Below are positions 1-8,116 of a stretch of DNA of 64,000 nt, piece by piece; position 1 is the stretch's first letter, and each line of letters begins with the position of its first letter. The notes under the pieces were generated by a model. It did no database searches. It saw only the letters and a program-made list of their open reading frames with translations, and was not told where the DNA came from. The position numbers and the translations under genes are program-made. Origin of the DNA: Stenotrophomonas maltophilia (GTDB taxonomy: Bacteria > Pseudomonadota > Gammaproteobacteria > Xanthomonadales > Xanthomonadaceae); the NCBI RefSeq assembly GCF_039555535.1, contig NZ_CP154630.1, forward strand, positions 1,873,001 to 1,937,000, given 5' to 3'.

Positions 1-2325
1 CGGATCAAGCTTCTTCTTCAAAGAAGCAAGGTTAATAGGGGCGACCGACAGGAGGAGAAGATGCGCCCGGAGCCTGCGATGGTCCGCGGCACTGAGGTGG
101 CTCCAAGCGTCAATCTCCCCAGTCAGGTGAGCGAGTTCTTCGGTGCTAAACGAGCCGTCCGATTGCGCAACCGTTGACGCCAGTTGTAGAGTTAGGAGCG
201 CCGTCTGGTAGGCGTCAGTGTCCGCCTGGTGCGTTTGGTCGGGCAACATGGCAAAAAGCACCACGTGGTCATCGATACCCGGTATGCGGGCGCCTTCAAG
301 GACATTGGGCTCGATGCCAATGTGCGCCGATTCCAGAGCCCGCGCCAGATCTCGAACCTTTTCCCGTCCGAGCGCGCCTGAAAGGCCTCCGAGACGGTCA
401 AGCACGTCGGACAAGGGAAGTGTGATCGTCGCCTCGCCCGTGTCAGCGTAGAGCTTAGCTAGGGCTATTCGAGGTGACTCCGGCCAGATGCTTGGCGGAA
501 GCAAGAGCAATCCATCTAAGGTGTCTTTTGCCTCGGGCGTTTTGCCAATCAGTCGGCTAAACGATCCGAGTTCCTGGGCGCACTGATTCACAATCGACGT
601 AAGGGTGTTCAGTGGTGCGCGTAGTGCGGTGACATCGGGGATGTCGCCAAAGGACTTGGTGACAGTCGTGCCATAGAGCCCGGGCGAGGTGGCTTGCCTA
701 GCAAATTTCAGCTTGGTCTTGTTCTTAGTAAGGACGAGCCCTGGGCCAAAGAGTTCGCGGTACCGTTCTAAAAAGAGTCGGTCGAATTCGGTCTCACAGC
801 GCGTTGCAGCTGTGCGGATGGAGATGGCAGGATTGAGTCTTGCCCATGCAAGGGCGAGGGGCCCCGGGATGGGGGCGCGATCTACGGAACACTGACCGAG
901 TGCTAGACGGATGGTGAAAGGCAGATCGATGCTGCGCTCGAAGGAGGGCAGCGGCTGCAAGTAGAGCTTTTCTGTTGCGGAATCAAGCTCCATCCAGTCG
1001 AGCAGGCTGTTGACTGAGATCCTCAGAGAGCTATGAGTCGTGCCATACACCTTATCGAGCTGGCGCAATGCAGATTTAATCACCGGCCAGTCTCGCTTGC
1101 TCCCGCTGCCCACAGCGGCATCCAGTAAGACCCGGCGCTCGATACCATAGAAGAAGAGGTGCACATAGCTGAGGGAGCACTCAGGATCGGTGCGGTCGGA
1201 CGCAAGCCAAGTTAGATAGCCTCGCCGTTCCGTCGGCGAGAGCTCAGCATAGCTCTGTCGATATCCCGCATTCAGCACGCGATAGCTGCCGGTCGGAGCC
1301 ACGGCCAGAACGCCGTTGACCAAGCTCGGCTCGTTTCCGCCGTACTTGGTCGGGAGCTTCACCCCCGTATAGAACAACCCACCGCGAATGGTGAGGCCGG
1401 CGATTTCGATGCTGTCCTCAGGACCGAGCCAGCGTGTGGTGGCCCATCCCTCGGGCGGACGGGGCACGGAAAACTTGCGCTGCTCCGCCCCCGTCGTCGC
1501 TATCCTGTGGAGTTCGTCTTGGCTTGCGCCTGACCTTGGTGCCGCGCTGGCCAGTGCGGCCTGGGTTGACACTGCTGGGAGCGGTGGCGGCATTGGCACA
1601 GTCGGAGCTTCCGCCACTGGCAGAGTTTGGCTTTTTTTTGTCTCAGAAGCTGTGGGGGTCTGATGGCCCTCTTTGGGGCGAGGCCGAGTAAAAGAGGGCA
1701 CAATGATCAAGGGATCCTCGTCGCCGGAAGATTCAGAGCGAGCGACGGCGGAGCTAGCTTGGCGCTCGGCGACAGCTTTCATCGCGACGGCAAGGTTTCC
1801 CAAGGTGTCCCTGGCCGGAGCAATGCTACGCATCGCCTCGCGATCGGCCCTTGCCGATTGAGATTGTCTTTCAGTGACCGCGGTCATCGCAGCCGCGAGG
1901 TTCCCCAATTCAATTTTTTGCGGGGTTTTTGCGTCCGGCGCCACGTCTGGCTGGACCAGCTGCCGAGTCGATGAAGCGACGTCGCCGACAGTCTTCCCTT
2001 CCATCGTACGCCCGCTGTCCTTTGTTCCACGCTCAATGGGGCGTGGCCCCACGTCCCCACCATCCGGGGCCGGTGGCGTGGTGACTGTTGGGGGCAGAGG
2101 TTTTCGACGCGGAGGGGTTCGGGTCAGTTCCGCTAATGTCGGCTGGTGGTCTGTGTCTGCCGCCGGGGCGGGCACCTTATTCGATTGCCAGCGAGAGTAG
2201 ACGTAAAACACGCCCCCGACCAAGGTGACGACGCCGAGCGTGATCCAAACTTCTTTCGGGACGAGAGCGATCAGGACCAAGATGCCAACGATCAAAGCCC
2301 CGCCCGATTGCTTCCTTGACGCCAT
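1..2325 (-). CDS. TerB_N-type membrane-anchored stress/defence protein (C-terminus beyond window)
   Basis: An open frame of at least 775 codons runs off the left edge. The start ATG at 2325 follows a GGAGG-containing leader. Residues about 9-42 form two hydrophobic segments (ALIVGILVLIALV, then ITLGVVTLVGGVFYVYSR), so the protein is probably anchored with its bulk in the cytoplasm. A Pro/Thr-rich linker follows and contains a two-fold repeat of the pattern LGNLA-AM-AV-ERQ-S-A. The middle part (SYAELSPTERRGYLTWLASDR, LSYVHLFFYGIERR) matches my memory of the TerB_N domain. The visible end (QSDGSFSTEELAHLTGEI, then DAWSHLSAADHRRLRAHL) looks like a TerB core; a TerB_C module would lie outside. 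TerB_N/TerB_C proteins are known from tellurite/phage-resistance-type stress systems. The biochemical role is not known. Confidence 0.7.
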   Translation of the reverse strand, partial: MASRKQSGGALIVGILVLIALVPKEVWITLGVVTLVGGVFYVYSRWQSNKVPAPAADTDHQPTLAELTRTPPRRKPLPPTVTTPPAPDGGDVGPRPIERGTKDSGRTMEGKTVGDVASSTRQLVQPDVAPDAKTPQKIELGNLAAAMTAVTERQSQSARADREAMRSIAPARDTLGNLAVAMKAVAERQASSAVARSESSGDEDPLIIVPSFTRPRPKEGHQTPTASETKKSQTLPVAEAPTVPMPPPLPAVSTQAALASAAPRSGASQDELHRIATTGAEQRKFSVPRPPEGWATTRWLGPEDSIEIAGLTIRGGLFYTGVKLPTKYGGNEPSLVNGVLAVAPTGSYRVLNAGYRQSYAELSPTERRGYLTWLASDRTDPECSLSYVHLFFYGIERRVLLDAAVGSGSKRDWPVIKSALRQLDKVYGTTHSSLRISVNSLLDWMELDSATEKLYLQPLPSFERSIDLPFTIRLALGQCSVDRAPIPGPLALAWARLNPAISIRTAATRCETEFDRLFLERYRELFGPGLVLTKNKTKLKFARQATSPGLYGTTVTKSFGDIPDVTALRAPLNTLTSIVNQCAQELGSFSRLIGKTPEAKDTLDGLLLLPPSIWPESPRIALAKLYADTGEATITLPLSDVLDRLGGLSGALGREKVRDLARALESAHIGIEPNVLEGARIPGIDDHVVLFAMLPDQTHQADTDAYQTALLTLQLASTVAQSDGSFSTEELAHLTGEIDAWSHLSAADHRRLRAHLLLLSVAPINLASLKKKLDP

Positions 2326-2395
2326 GTGGCCCCCTGCCTCCGGCTTTCCTTCAATCTCTATTGTATGCCTACGGCATTTGAACTCCAGCCTAGCG

Positions 2396-2898
2396 CTACT
2401 GGAGGACGAGCGTTACCTGGCAAAGAGCCTCCAGGGGGGGCGACGAGTGAAAAATGAACGGACTCAGCCGTGTTTCTCGTAGCAAGCGGGCTTGATCAGG
2501 GAGCTTAGGCAAAATATACCTGACAATGATAGGCCGAAGGTGCTGGCCTAGACGTGCATTGGACGGAGTCGAGCCCAGACAGGAGACTGCTGCGTGGGCC
2601 TCTCTCTTGAATACACGTAGCCAGCGCGGCAGCTGCGTCTCCTGTCTGTGCTCCGAAAGCTGCCCCACAGAGAGATCGAGGGGCCGGCCGCCCTGAACGG
2701 CCGCTTTGACGAGCCAGGCCCCAGCCTTCTCGGCGTCCGCCGAATGGATTACCTCGATCTCGTTAACAGAAGTGTGAATGTAAGGCCAGAGCTGGGGGCG
2801 GGCAATCTCTGTTTGAGGCCTCAGTTGCCCCGTTTCTCAAGGAACTGATACCGGTGAGGCAAGGGAGCGAATACCGGGCCACGAGTCCCCGCGCGCAC
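2396..2898 (-). pseudogene. possible frameshifted ORF, function unknown
   Basis: Two overlapping minus-strand frames read like one protein. From a GTG at 2898 the upstream frame gives VRAGTRGPVFAPLPHRYQFL and stops at 2821. The next frame is open from 2836 and continues with QLRPQTEIARPQLWPYIHTS, NEIEVIHSADAEKAGAWLVK and on to a stop at 2396. The overlap (2821-2839) is where a one-base indel would join them. The downstream frame has no start codon before a GTG at 2668. I recognise no family. It could also be chance open frame in GC-rich DNA. Nothing else was seen in the 640 bases between the TerB_N-type gene and the DUF2971 gene. Confidence 0.3.
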
Positions 2899-2969
2899 GA
2901 TATGCTTGGTCCGGCTCCCATGTAAAATGGTCTTACTTACTTATGCAGGCAAAGATCAGGGAAAGATAT

Positions 2970-3923
2970 ATGCCAAGCGACAACCGGGTTCCCAAGCGGC
3001 TTTACAAGTATCGGAGTTTCAGCAACTGGACGCTGTCGATGTTGGTCGACGACAAAATCTACTATGCCGATCCCCGAACCTTCAACGATCCGCTGGATGC
3101 AAAGCCGAATCTCGCTCCCGATCTAGACAATGCGGGGCTCGAAGAAGTTCTGGTTAGGCTCATAGAAGGGCGCGTTCATGAGGAGATGAAATCCGCCGCC
3201 AACGCCATACGCTACAAAGGGCCAAAGACAATTAGTCACATTGCCCGGCAAAGTCTGAAAGCAGCAGAGAACCGGATTGCTAGCATTCGCTACTATTCAA
3301 CGGATCCTGAGCTAAAGGGGTGCGATCCGGTTCAGCGACTTCTCGCGCTGGACATTGAGGAGGAACTTCTTCGGATTTATACGAGGGGCATAGTTTCCTT
3401 GGCTGAACGCGCGACCTGTCCGCTGATGTGGAGCCACTATGGCGACCAGCATCGAGGGATATGTCTTGGATATTCGGTTCCGGACAGTGCAGTCGATGTC
3501 AGAAAAATTCGGTACGGAGGAAGTCGGGCCGTCCTAGCGAGCGATGTCGCTGCAATGCTGGCAGGAGACGACCTTGCTAGACAAAGGGTCGATGAAGCCG
3601 TTCTGCTCCGCAAAGCCCGGCCATGGGCATATGAGCGCGAGTGGCGCTTGATCGGAAAGCAAGGCGCGCTGCCATCACCTTTGGAGCTACAAGAGGTCAT
3701 CTTTGGCATGCGTTGTGATTCTGCTGTGGTGTACGCGGTCATTCAGGCACTTGCCCCGCGTAGTCGACAGGTTCGCTTCCATGAGATCAGGGAACAGCGC
3801 AGCAAATTCGTGCTCACCAAGCGGCAGGTTGATGTTGATGAGGTTGCAAACTCTAGGCCGCATCGAAGTCGGGAACTATTGGAGGGTCTCGATGATTTCC
3901 AAGTTCAAGCCACTCTGGGGTAG
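2970..3923 (+). CDS. DUF2971-type protein
   Basis: This encodes 317 residues from the ATG at 2970, chosen because AGGGA lies about 7 bases upstream; an in-frame ATG at 2943 has no better signal. Features typical of DUF2971 are the N-terminal KRLYKYRSF, then YYADPRTFNDPLDAK, MWSHYGDQHRGICLGYSV in the middle, and the basic-aromatic block RPWAYEREWRLIGK followed by VIFGMRC. Proteins of this family are common in defence islands and some are linked to abortive infection, but no reaction is established. There is no signal peptide or membrane segment. It stands alone, reading away from the TerB_N-type gene. The family call is fairly secure; the function is not. Confidence 0.7.
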   Translation: MPSDNRVPKRLYKYRSFSNWTLSMLVDDKIYYADPRTFNDPLDAKPNLAPDLDNAGLEEVLVRLIEGRVHEEMKSAANAIRYKGPKTISHIARQSLKAAENRIASIRYYSTDPELKGCDPVQRLLALDIEEELLRIYTRGIVSLAERATCPLMWSHYGDQHRGICLGYSVPDSAVDVRKIRYGGSRAVLASDVAAMLAGDDLARQRVDEAVLLRKARPWAYEREWRLIGKQGALPSPLELQEVIFGMRCDSAVVYAVIQALAPRSRQVRFHEIREQRSKFVLTKRQVDVDEVANSRPHRSRELLEGLDDFQVQATLG

Positions 3924-4222
3924 CGGTTGCTCGAATGCTAGAGCTACTCTTGGTGTTCTCAGGTTGTTTTTCATGCTTTCGCAAGCATTCTGCCCATTGA
4001 GCATCGATGCGTCTAAGCTGTATGTGGTGCACGCATTTTTCGAGCGGATTGGCTGACGATGCTTCGGCACGTAGCCTGGATTTCGAAATGGTTGATAGCA
4101 TCCGCGTACAGCTTTGGTTAATTTTATTTTTTCGCATCCCCTAGGTTTTTGTCGAAATGTTCTAGCGCCAAATCCTAAGCGCCAACTGCGTTCTGAACGG
4201 GGGACGGCAATAGCGCACTGAT

Positions 4223-4256
4223 GGAATTTTCGATTCTCGAAATTCCGTGCGCTGCC
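4223..4256. other. candidate MOBQ-type oriT
   Basis: An imperfect inverted repeat (GGAATTTTCG, ATTCT loop, CGAAATTCC; 4223-4246) is followed directly by GTGCGCTGCC. This is the layout of MOBQ origins: an inverted repeat beside a GTGCGC-like nick region, 170 bases upstream of a MobA/MobL gene. A second pairing, AGCGCAC at 4212-4218 with GTGCGCT at 4247-4253, encloses it. The nick position is inferred by analogy with IncQ plasmids. The rest of the gap from 3924 to 4422 shows no convincing gene. Confidence 0.5.
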
Positions 4257-4422
4257 TGCCGGCAGTGCGGCGGCCGCTGGCCTCCTCGTGCCTCGCTCCG
4301 CGAGACACAAAGCAAGGCAAAACCCTGTGATTTCGCGCACGAAATCGCCGGTGTTATGAAGGCCTAGACGAATAACGCAAATGGCCTTTTGTTGGCTTCT
4401 CCAAAAATGAATAGGAGAAGTT

Positions 4423-6048
4423 GTGGCAATTTATCACTCACACATGAAGTCGTTTGGCCGAGGGAAGGGCGATAGCTCGGTGGCCGCCGCCGCTTATCGG
4501 GCAGGCTTTGACCTGGTCGATGAAGCAACGGGCCTGTCGCACTCTTACTCGCGCCGGCACGGCGTTGATCACGCCCAGATGCTCGCCCCCAAGGGTGCTC
4601 CGGCCTGGTGCTTGGACACGCAAAAGTTCTGGAACGCCAACGAGGCCGCCGAGACACGCAAGAATGCCTTAGTCGCCCGGGAAGTAGAGGTGGCTCTGCC
4701 ACAGAGCTTAGATCAAGCACAACGGAAGGCCTTGGCTCTGGACCTGGGGCAGCTCTTGGTGGATCGCTATCAAGTCGCCGTGTTGGTGGCGATCCACACG
4801 CCTAGCCGAAACGGGGACCAGCGCAACCATCATGTGCATCTTTTGATGTCTGCACGGCAAGTTGGCCCAGAAGGCTTTGGCAAGCGCGCAGCTGCTGAAT
4901 TCGATGGGCGGCAAGGGCAGGGCAGCAATGCCGTCAAGGAGCTGCGCTTAGCGATTGCAGCCACCATCAACAGGCATCTCGACATTGCCGGCATCCAGAA
5001 GCGGGTTGATCCTCGAAAGTTGAAGACCCAGGCGCGAGAAGCGGCACTAAAGGGCAACTTTGAACTTGCGAGGGAGTTGACGCGCACTCCAGGCAGGCAC
5101 AATGGGAAGGTCAAGACAGCCCTAGAGCGAAAGAGCCGCCTCACTTGGTCTGTCCAAGGCCTTGGCGGCAAAGATGCGGCGATGAAGCTTGTCGCCACCA
5201 TCTCGGCACACCAAGCAGCATTGATAAACGATCCGAAGGTGCCAGAGGGTCATAGCCACGCCGCTGCCTTGCGCGATCGAGCAAATGCGGAAGACAGGCT
5301 CAGACCTCAGCAGGGCAGGGCAAGTCACCCGCGTGATGTCGTGCAGAGAGTGCGGGAGCATCTTCTGGATCGCAGGCCTATCGCCGCGCGGAGCTTCGAT
5401 CAGTACAGCCAGCAAACCCTCCATTTGAGTCGGGTGCAGCGGATCACGAGAGCATCAGGGCGCGATGCCGAGATTCTCAATGCAGAAGCCAAGCTTATTG
5501 AAGACTGGCTCGAAGCGCAGCGAGAGGTTGCCCAGGACTCTCTAGAACTCCTTCGGAGCATCCCGGGGATCCAGATCGAGCCTGAGTTCCAAATCGCTCA
5601 TGCCAGCATCTTGTGTCGGCGTGTCGATGACTACGCAGGCAAAACGTTCACTTTCGAAGACACTGAGGTCCTGGCCCGCTCCTTGGCCAAGTATGCGCAC
5701 ATGATGGCGCGGCCGCATCGGGCGCGGATGGCGCTACTTGATGCTCAGGCGAAGCTATCGGAGCACGCCGATGCACCGAAGACGCAAGTTGCGGCGCGTG
5801 CCCGCCAGCGGGTCTACCGCGCGAAGACCCACGTGTCACCGAGGATTGCGGCGATCCAGCGTTGGCGTATTGATCAGGCCAGGAAACGCATGACTGAGGC
5901 AAAGGACGTGTTGGACAAGCACTTCATGGATACCATAACGGCAATCTTGCCAAATAATCCACGCCGAGATGTCGCTCCACCGCCCGCTCGCACTGATGAA
6001 GCGGGGAACTGGGAGCATAAGATGAAGGGGCGGCGACCGACGTTCTAA
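4423..6048 (+). CDS. mobA: MobA/MobL-family relaxase (MOBQ-like)
   Basis: The protein has 541 residues. The start is a GTG at 4423 with AGGAGA 5-10 bases upstream. The N-terminal 210 residues form a relaxase domain: MAIYHSHMKSFGRGKG leads to Tyr25 in AAYRAG, the likely nicking tyrosine, and the metal-binding histidines are His125 and the HHVH cluster at 136-139. It would cut and covalently hold one strand at oriT, plausibly the site at 4223-4256. The C-terminal half is basic and helical and shows no clear primase or helicase motif, so it is shorter than RSF1010 MobA or TraA. No mob accessory genes, coupling protein or conjugative pilus genes are adjacent, so the element would need a helper for transfer. 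Confidence 0.85.
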   Translation: MAIYHSHMKSFGRGKGDSSVAAAAYRAGFDLVDEATGLSHSYSRRHGVDHAQMLAPKGAPAWCLDTQKFWNANEAAETRKNALVAREVEVALPQSLDQAQRKALALDLGQLLVDRYQVAVLVAIHTPSRNGDQRNHHVHLLMSARQVGPEGFGKRAAAEFDGRQGQGSNAVKELRLAIAATINRHLDIAGIQKRVDPRKLKTQAREAALKGNFELARELTRTPGRHNGKVKTALERKSRLTWSVQGLGGKDAAMKLVATISAHQAALINDPKVPEGHSHAAALRDRANAEDRLRPQQGRASHPRDVVQRVREHLLDRRPIAARSFDQYSQQTLHLSRVQRITRASGRDAEILNAEAKLIEDWLEAQREVAQDSLELLRSIPGIQIEPEFQIAHASILCRRVDDYAGKTFTFEDTEVLARSLAKYAHMMARPHRARMALLDAQAKLSEHADAPKTQVAARARQRVYRAKTHVSPRIAAIQRWRIDQARKRMTEAKDVLDKHFMDTITAILPNNPRRDVAPPPARTDEAGNWEHKMKGRRPTF

Positions 6049-6072
6049 GTGGCTTGGAAAAGCACTGGCAAA

Positions 6073-6098
6073 AAAGATCCCCGGGAATGGGGATCTTT
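6073..6098. terminator. bidirectional terminator between relaxase and H-NS-like gene
   Basis: A perfect 10-bp stem (AAAGATCCCC / GGGGATCTTT) with a 6-base loop sits between two convergent genes. An A-run on its left side serves as the U-tract for the minus-strand gene, and a short T-run on the right serves the relaxase. Confidence 0.8.
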
Positions 6099-6106
6099 GC
6101 TGACTA

Positions 6107-6511
6107 TTAGCCCGGATAAGCGGGGAATTTCTCGTCAGGGTGCTTGGACTTCCACTCTTTGTATGCAGCCGTGCCTTGCCACGCCGCGAACGAGCGAGGG
6201 GTGCGGCCTCTGCCCGACCAGGTCTCCTGGGTGTGGGGCAGCCAGTATTTCTGCGCGACCGCCTTTTTTTCACTAAAAGCCCTTTTCTGGCGAGCCGAGC
6301 CATTAGAAGAGCTCCCAACCTGGCTAGCAATATCAGCCTTCTGCTTGGTAGTGAGGTGCTGGCCATAGCGAGTCAACAGATCGGAGATTTGCAGGAACGC
6401 GTCAGATGCTTCATCTTCAATGAGCTTCGCCTCCTGCTCTTCCAACTTGCGCAGTTCTTCGGTCAGTTTGGCTTTAGCGGAAGCTATTGAATCCAGGGTC
6501 GGTTTGCTCAT
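6107..6511 (-). CDS. H-NS-family nucleoid protein
   Basis: This encodes 134 residues from the ATG at 6511 (MSKPTLDS), preceded by GGATAGG; a longer in-frame start at 6532 is less likely. The N-terminal half is charged and coiled-coil forming (AKLTEELRKLEEQEAKLIE), as expected for dimerisation. The C-terminus has the H-NS DNA-binding signature with GRGRTP in TWSGRGRTPRSFAAW, then YKEWKSKHPDEKFP. It resembles the short HvrA/BpH3-type proteins found on plasmids and islands of proteobacteria. Such proteins silence AT-rich foreign DNA and may quiet the toxin and defence genes around it. It is convergent with the relaxase. Confidence 0.85.
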   Translation of the reverse strand: MSKPTLDSIASAKAKLTEELRKLEEQEAKLIEDEASDAFLQISDLLTRYGQHLTTKQKADIASQVGSSSNGSARQKRAFSEKKAVAQKYWLPHTQETWSGRGRTPRSFAAWQGTAAYKEWKSKHPDEKFPAYPG

Positions 6512-6753
6512 GGTGCCTATCCATTTTAACAAGCAGGCATTGTTCCATTTTCCAGCCTAATCGTAAAGAAGCGCCAAACTCAGGTCCGCCGAGGCATCGC
6601 TTTTCGAGTCAAACAGGGATGGTGCGTTTGGGACAACAGCCGTTAATCTGCTTTGAAGAATCGGTGCTCGCAGGCATGTTCTTTCATTCCGCGCTTGGAG
6701 CTAGCTGGAGAAGCCCATCCTGCGGCAGCGCGTAGGATATCCATCTCTTCTTC

Positions 6754-6782
6754 TTGACCTCACCTGAGGTCTGGCTTACACT
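6754..6782 (+). promoter_or_regulatory. promoter with embedded palindromic operator for the toxin-antitoxin-like pair
   Basis: A -35 TTGACC (6754-6759), a 17-bp spacer and a -10 TACACT (6777-6782) lie 20 bases upstream of the ATG at 6803. A perfect inverted repeat, GACCTCA-CC-TGAGGTC (6756-6771), overlaps the -35 and fills most of the spacer. That is where an autoregulatory antitoxin or TA complex would bind. Nothing else convincing was seen in 6535-6750. Confidence 0.65.
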
Positions 6783-6802
6783 TCGCGCAAGGAGAAGTCA
6801 AC

Positions 6803-7030
6803 ATGGTAGCGAAAAAAAAACTAACATCGTTTGCCCTGGAGAACGCGTTGGCCGTCTCTCGGTCCGCGGCGACCGGGAAATTCGTTCGCTTGTCTGACCC
6901 GGAGATGGCACCTCGTTTAAAGGCAACCTCCCTGAAGTTGGCGTCCGATAAGGATGCTGCTTTGGAATTTTTGCGCGGGATTGGCGTGAGCACTCCAACA
7001 GGCAGGCTTACGAAGCGCTACGGTGGATGA
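6803..7030 (+). CDS. small basic protein, probable antitoxin
   Basis: This is a 75-residue protein starting at the ATG at 6803, with AAGGAG 10 bases upstream. It begins MVAKKKLTSFALENALAVSR and ends GVSTPTGRLTKRYGG. It has no membrane segment and I cannot assign a named fold. Size, charge, position 24 bases ahead of a likely toxin, and the operator inside its promoter all suggest a DNA-binding antitoxin that represses the operon. The role is inferred from context only. Confidence 0.6.
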   Translation: MVAKKKLTSFALENALAVSRSAATGKFVRLSDPEMAPRLKATSLKLASDKDAALEFLRGIGVSTPTGRLTKRYGG

Positions 7031-7054
7031 ATTTAAAGGGCAAGGAGCGCCTTT

Positions 7055-7651
7055 ATGTGGGAGCTTTACAAGCGCCACTCTTCGTTTGTTCTAGGCTTTC
7101 ATGGCTGCACAAAGGAAGTAGGTGAGCAGATTCTATCCGGATCTAGTTCACTGAAGAGTAGTGCCAACGATTATGATTGGCTTGGCCCTGGTATATATTT
7201 TTGGGAAAATAGTCCTGAAAGGGCCTTTCAATTCGCTTCTGAGGCGGTTGTTCGTGATCCAAGAACGACAAAAGGTTCCATCAAAGAGCCGTTTGTCGTG
7301 GGCGCTATTATTGATTTAGGTCTTTGTTTTAATCTTTTGGATAGTGGTGCTTTGTCGGAAATGAAGGTGGCGCACGGCATTTTTAGTGACGCGCTTGTGG
7401 CAAGTGGGGCCAAGTCACCGCAAAACGTATCGGGTCCTGATCGTCGGGCGCGATATTTAGATTGCGCAGTCATAAAGACTATGCAGAAGTTGCGGGACGA
7501 CCAAGGAGTTCCCCCATATGACACACTGCGGGGCGCCTTCTGGGAAGGTCAAGAGCTCTATCCAGGTGCAGGCTTCTCTGAGAAGGGGCATGTTCAGATA
7601 GCTGTGGTTAATCCTCGAAGCATCTTGGGCTACTTCAGGCCAATAGCGTAG
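7055..7651 (+). CDS. putative ADP-ribosyltransferase-like toxin
   Basis: The protein has 198 residues; the start ATG at 7055 is preceded by AAGGAG at good spacing. The N-terminal FVLGFHGCTKEVGEQILSG followed by YDWLGPGIYFWENSPERAF is a pattern found in PARP-like ADP-ribosyltransferase folds: an H-x-(T/C) strand, then a G-x-Y strand. A C-terminal Glu in FWEGQELYPGAG could be the catalytic acid. I call this from pattern, not from a match I can name. The gene is clearly AT-richer than the core, consistent with transfer. Together with the upstream 75-aa protein it looks like a two-gene toxin-antitoxin module. Other possibility: an unrelated nucleotide-binding protein. Confidence 0.55.
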   Translation: MWELYKRHSSFVLGFHGCTKEVGEQILSGSSSLKSSANDYDWLGPGIYFWENSPERAFQFASEAVVRDPRTTKGSIKEPFVVGAIIDLGLCFNLLDSGALSEMKVAHGIFSDALVASGAKSPQNVSGPDRRARYLDCAVIKTMQKLRDDQGVPPYDTLRGAFWEGQELYPGAGFSEKGHVQIAVVNPRSILGYFRPIA

Positions 7652-7682
7652 GCGCGAGAAGTGAATTGAAGAACGCCTGCCG

Positions 7683-7700
7683 ATAAAGCCTGTGCTTTAT
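7683..7700 (+). terminator. hairpin terminator after the toxin-like gene
   Basis: A perfect 7-bp stem ATAAAGC / GCTTTAT with a CTGT loop is followed by TTGAATTT. It lies 32 bases after the stop at 7651. It is AT-rich, so may be weak. Confidence 0.5.
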
Positions 7701-7832
7701 TTGAATTTCACAAATTTAAAGACTGGATTAAAGCGCTATTTCCAGCGATAGAAAGTTTTTGGTTAATTCCATTCGAAATTGTGCTTCTGGTCGTCAGGAG
7801 TTATTTCAGGGCAAGCCTGAGGTGGTATAGAT

Positions 7833-8010
7833 GGGTCGGCTGGTTGTACCCAAGTAGCGTCTGGGCCGACCCGTGGCTTGCTTTGCGCAGTATAGATATG
7901 GAGCGCCAGCATGGCGGCTGGCCCAATTGATGGCGCGCCAAATTGCCCTGATGTAGTCAGCGGGTTCCTCTAAGCGCCGGCCGCTTGGAAGCGTGTAGGT
8001 TTTTTCCTAC
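7833..8010. repeat. inverted repeats in the 465-base non-coding gap before the kinase operon
   Basis: Two structured elements lie in the gap 7652-8116. The first is a perfect 8-bp repeat GGGTCGGC / GCCGACCC (7833-7840 and 7865-7872) with a 24-base spacer. The second is a hairpin GTAGG-TTTTTT-CCTAC at 7995-8010, flanked by GCG and CGC. The second could be a terminator or a leader element of the operon that starts at 8117. No convincing ORF is present; a non-coding RNA is possible but not shown. Confidence 0.45.
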
Positions 8011-8116
8011 GCAACGAAAGCCTTAGTCCATTATCGTTGCTATACCTACAGGTGTCATGGCACGATCGCGTTGCCAAGATTTGGCAGTGGATTGCGACGC
8101 GGGGGGCGTCCTAGAG

